Shown piece by piece: positions 60,960 to 64,000 of a stretch of 64,000 nucleotides of DNA. Position 1 is the first letter of the stretch; each line of letters begins with the position of its first letter. This DNA is from Symbiodinium natans (taxonomy: Eukaryota; Sar; Dinophyceae; Suessiales; Symbiodiniaceae). The notes below the pieces were generated by a model. The model did no database searches. It had not been told where the DNA came from and was given only the letters and a program-made list of their open reading frames with translations. The stretch covers positions 1,186,360 through 1,250,359 of the forward strand of contig CAJNDS010002512.1 in NCBI GenBank assembly GCA_905221605.1, given 5' to 3'. A program made the position numbers and the translations under genes.

Positions 60960-62820
60960 AAACAACAGCACATGATGTCAACCTGCAACCTCCAGTTTTG
61001 GGCACCCTGTTGACGGGACTTGGAAAATGAGTCACTGGCAAAAGGCCAGTTCACCTGGCTGGCACAGTGGATGTATTTGTTGCGCAGCACAGTCGTGTGT
61101 GTGTGTGTAGTGACAACGCTAGTTACGCGAGTACGCTAGTTACACTTTCATGTACTGGCATGCGGATTACATGCAATGCGTGGATTCAAATTATCCATAT
61201 GCCATTTGGCTCAGACTACGTCTGCGCGGTCGGAGAGTGAATCTTTTCCCACCTTTCCAACCCGTTTGCCCCTTACGTTCTTGTGCTTCTATTTGATTTC
61301 CATTCATTCGAAACAGTTATACGATCGCGCAACTTACGATCGCACGCTTTGGGACTTCCACGGATCACAACATGTGATATCCAGAAGTACGAACCTCATG
61401 AACACCGTCGAAGATAAGGGATTGTCTTGTGGCACCGAAGTTGAAGCAGGTAGATCTGTGGTCTCTTACAAGGAGTAACATGTGTTGTGAGAAGTAGGCA
61501 TGCGAAGCAACTAAAGTAGCATCTTAGCTTTGTGCACATGGAGACCAAGGTGCATTTCATGTCGTAAACATCGATTGGATCGCTGGTCTTTTGAAATGCT
61601 TATCGATGGCAAAAAAACTCCGTTGTGTTCTCTGCATATACGTAGTTGGTAAAGAGCTTCTGGAAAGAGTTGTGTTTTGTTTTTTTGTTGTGGTTCCTTC
61701 CCATTTTAAATGGACATACTCGTCAATACCGTTATGTGCAACAAGGTTACGCATTTTCACAAGACTCCGTGCATAAGAAGGCACCCCATGCATGTCATGC
61801 GTACGTGTGATTATGCTTCTGTTTGCCGAAAGTTTTTTCCTTCTAAAGGAAGGTATCGGGAGCCTGTGTTTGTAAGCGTTGTGTTTACAAACACCTGCCG
61901 TGTCGTCATATTCATGCAATTACTCGGGTTTGGCATTCTGTGGCTGGAGGCTTGATTTCGTGGCAAATAGAGCTATAAACAAAAATAGAGGGCTCTTCAA
62001 AAGAGGTTTTGACGTTGGCATAGAGAGGAAACAAAGGCTTTCCAAATCAAGACATAGAGGAAAATACATGTTTTTTTACGCATTCCCGTACTCATGAACC
62101 AGGCAGTGTCTTCAACAAAAATGGAAGTGAGTTCATGTCCTGGCCTCATTTCTGCAAAAGAAGAAGATAGAGAGTTGCATTTCAAACATGGATGACACAA
62201 TTCTTACAAACATTGTAAGAAATTGAGGATTGGTTGCTAATTACTGTACAGCATAGATGACTTCAAGACTGTCCTGTTAAAATGTTGTGGGGATTCGCTA
62301 CCCTTCTAAGATACTTATATAAAACGAAATACCCTCAAATACAGAGGCGATAAAGGGACAATCTCTCAAATCGAGGGTTTTCCTTGTAATCTGCCGAGGA
62401 ACTAGAGGATTTCCTATTCAAATGGAGGCAGTGGGGGTTCTTTCAGGGCGTGCTCAAAGAAGCAAACAAGCAGAAGGGCGGGGGGGGGGGGGGAGCATTC
62501 CCAACAATAATGGTTTCCCTGATCAAGACCTGCTTGTTTCTAGGAGAAAACAAACACGTTCTTGAGAGAGGCAAACTGATATTTGGTACGGTTGTTTTGA
62601 TTCGGAGCCTTGCAAAGCAGAACCATCAGTTGGGGAACTGATTTAGGAGAACAGGTCAGGTCATGAAACAAGAATCACGCCATTCAAGTTAGGAGACATG
62701 TCTTAGTCACAGAATTAGCCTTCACGATAGATAGCCAAGATCATTAAGTTGAACAAAACTTTGAACCACCTTTTGATCAAGCTCGACTATCACGCAGTTA
62801 TATCATATGTTTGACCAGTT
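60960..62820. other. Lower-GC stretch with no recognisable gene
   Basis: This region is visibly richer in A and T than most of the window, with many AAGA, TTTC and TGCAT words. It contains a GT microsatellite at 61095-61108 and a G-run at 62477-62494. No exon was tied to a family. Its composition resembles that of the frames' surroundings at 21.9-22.4 kb more than the gene-bearing parts. Confidence 0.35.
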
Positions 62821-62933
62821 ACATCTGGATGTTCATTAAGCAAGCAAGAAATAGTTTTCGCCCCGAAGTGTAGTGCGATGCTGAGTGTTGATGGTTGACG
62901 GTTCTTTGCTCGTAGCTTTTTGGGCTTAAGTGT

Positions 62934-63662
62934 ATGGAGCCCTGCAACAAGTGTCGGAGTGGAAGCAGGGCCGACGGTGATTCGTGGTGCTGGGGCTGTA
63001 GGGCTGTGGAGGCCCTACAGCTGGAACTCAACCGACGGTGGGCGTCGGGGGAAGCCAGAGAGCTGGCTGAGGAGATTTGCCTGTCCGCCGCCAGGCAAAT
63101 CAGAGCCCTTGGGGCACTGGGCTCGACTGCTCTACGGGGAGAGAGAGCACCACGAGGTGGACCTGGTCTTCCACGTGAAACGCCTGCGCAAGGAACTCCG
63201 GCACTGGCCCCGAAGGCCTTGGGTGTTGCGGCTGCCCCAGTCACTCCTCGTGCCACGCCTGGGCTTGCCCAGGTTGAGGCTGGGGGGGAACTGGAGCGTG
63301 CCGCGGCAACCAAGGAACTGAGGGGATTGAAAAAGGAGGTGGAGGCCGAGGAAGACTACGAATACTACTCGGACGAGACAAGTGGTGAGGAGCCACGTGT
63401 GGTGGGAGCTGCCCCGAAGAGTAGTGCCCCAGCTCCTTCCTCACCTCGGGCCCCATTGCCACGGAAGAGTCCAAAGCAGAGGAGGAAAGATAAGAAGGTC
63501 AAGAAATCAAAGAAGGATCGAACCCATCGTGCTGGACGTCGGCATCAGCGAATCCTGTCACAACCCCCGTCCAAGACAGTGCATCGCAGGTTGGGCGAGC
63601 ACGAGCTGGATTTGGGAAGGAGCAAGAAGATTGACCTCTTGCCCCGGAGACCGGAGCAATGA
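62934..63662 (+). CDS. Intronless ORF with N-terminal CxxC motifs and a basic C-terminus, probable retroelement ORF1-like
   Basis: The 242-codon frame starts at an ATG (62934). It opens with MEPCNKCRSG and GDSWCWGC, a pair of CxxC motifs that could bind zinc, then a helical part (LAEEICLSAARQIRALG). A Pro/Ala-rich middle and an acidic patch (EVEAEEDYEYYSDE) follow. The C-terminus is Lys/Arg-rich (RRKDKKVKKSKKDR), suggesting nucleic-acid binding. It has no introns, unlike the genes to its left. Its TGA (63660-63662) overlaps the ATG of the next frame as ATGA. I associate this kind of protein with repeated dinoflagellate elements, but cannot name the family. Confidence 0.6.
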   Translation: MEPCNKCRSGSRADGDSWCWGCRAVEALQLELNRRWASGEARELAEEICLSAARQIRALGALGSTALRGERAPRGGPGLPRETPAQGTPALAPKALGVAAAPVTPRATPGLAQVEAGGELERAAATKELRGLKKEVEAEEDYEYYSDETSGEEPRVVGAAPKSSAPAPSSPRAPLPRKSPKQRRKDKKVKKSKKDRTHRAGRRHQRILSQPPSKTVHRRLGEHELDLGRSKKIDLLPRRPEQ

Positions 63663-64000
63663 GCGCACCTTATGGAGAAGACGATGCCTCAGAGGCTCTA
63701 GAGCCTTTTCGGGGAGACGGCCCCGCTGGAGAATTGGTTTCGGCCGAGGCGCCGGCCGGGTGGATAGGGTACGATCTGGAAGTTGGTTCCGTGATTCACG
63801 TCGCCTATGCGTCCAATGGTGTGGATGGTGGACAGGGAACAATCGCCCTACTGGTGCTCGAGCAGGTAGGGGTTGCGACTTACCGAGTGAAGTACGTCGG
63901 GTGCAACTCGACAGATATCCACAACGAGGCCGGGAACGTGCTCAACAGGCGGAAGCTCCTTCTGCACAAATGTTTGGGGCCTGTGAGGCTGTGCGAGGCC
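63659..64000 (+). CDS. Second overlapping ORF, partial at the window edge
   Basis: It begins at the ATG inside ATGA (63659) and stays open for 114 codons to the end of the window. It starts MSAPYGEDDASEALEPF, then has GWIGYDLEVGSVIHVAYA and YRVKYVGCNSTDIHNEAG. The stop-start overlap points to coupled translation of two frames from one RNA, usual for retroelements. A reverse transcriptase or endonuclease would be expected downstream, outside the window, if that is right. Confidence 0.6.
   Translation, partial: MSAPYGEDDASEALEPFRGDGPAGELVSAEAPAGWIGYDLEVGSVIHVAYASNGVDGGQGTIALLVLEQVGVATYRVKYVGCNSTDIHNEAGNVLNRRKLLLHKCLGPVRLCEA

Noticed and set aside
61201-61214. GCCATTTGGCTCAG, close to the spliced leader
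   Set aside because: It lacks one T and the next base of the leader and is not followed by a convincing frame, so chance is as likely.

Overview
The window looks like nuclear DNA of a dinoflagellate, most likely a Symbiodiniaceae-type genome. The evidence is as follows. Base composition is mixed and genes are sparse. Coding sequence is cut into very short exons of about 22-80 nt. Introns begin with GC, GT or GA and end in AG followed by G. Plant-type TTTAGGG telomeric motifs are scattered throughout. There is a 14-nt match to the conserved dinoflagellate spliced leader. The recognisable protein families (voltage-gated channel with EF-hands, MATH-BTB, ankyrin repeats) also fit. This assignment is inference from sequence features only; I could not search a database. 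The simple long ORFs in the window are mostly chance frames. The real genes had to be pieced together from exons whose reading phases agree.

Layout. Positions 1.2-14.9 kb (+) hold a voltage-gated ion channel of the six-transmembrane class. I could place 23 exons in order: S1, S1-S2 linker, S2, S2-S3, S3, S4, S4-S5 linker, S5, turret, pore helix and filter, S6 (three pieces), a cytoplasmic helix, two EF-hands and a short helical tail. Only about 1.2 kb is coding. Positions 15.0-16.5 kb hold a tandem array of a 0.43-0.48 kb unit. Positions 16.5-27 kb have no recognisable gene but contain a 103-bp inverted-repeat element with a 4-bp target duplication at 21.8 kb. Positions 27.17-29.15 kb (+) hold a MATH-BTB gene whose first exon is broken by a 10-bp tandem duplication. 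A sharply AT-rich island follows at 29.4-29.7 kb.

Positions 32.6-33.2 kb hold an interstitial TTTAGGG block framed by inverted C-run/G-run and TA-rich arms. A second copy of the inverted-repeat element lies at 35.9-36.0 kb. Positions 39.08-39.77 kb may be a retroposed, decayed cDNA: a spliced-leader relic, then a long frame with one internal stop. Positions 40.3-43.8 kb (+) hold an ankyrin-repeat gene. Positions 44.7-53.0 kb hold several exon-like open stretches I cannot name, a 0.65-kb trinucleotide-repeat block at 46.9-47.5 kb and a 21-bp-period minisatellite at 49.6 kb. The right edge (62.93-64.0 kb) carries two overlapping frames joined by an ATGA stop/start, probably the 5' part of a retroelement or other lineage-specific coding unit that leaves the window.

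Every gene I can support is on the + strand, which fits the unidirectional gene arrays known in dinoflagellates. The genes do not form an obvious pathway: one is a membrane channel, one a probable ubiquitin-ligase adaptor and one an ankyrin scaffold. Promoters, poly(A) sites, tRNAs and other RNA genes could not be identified.
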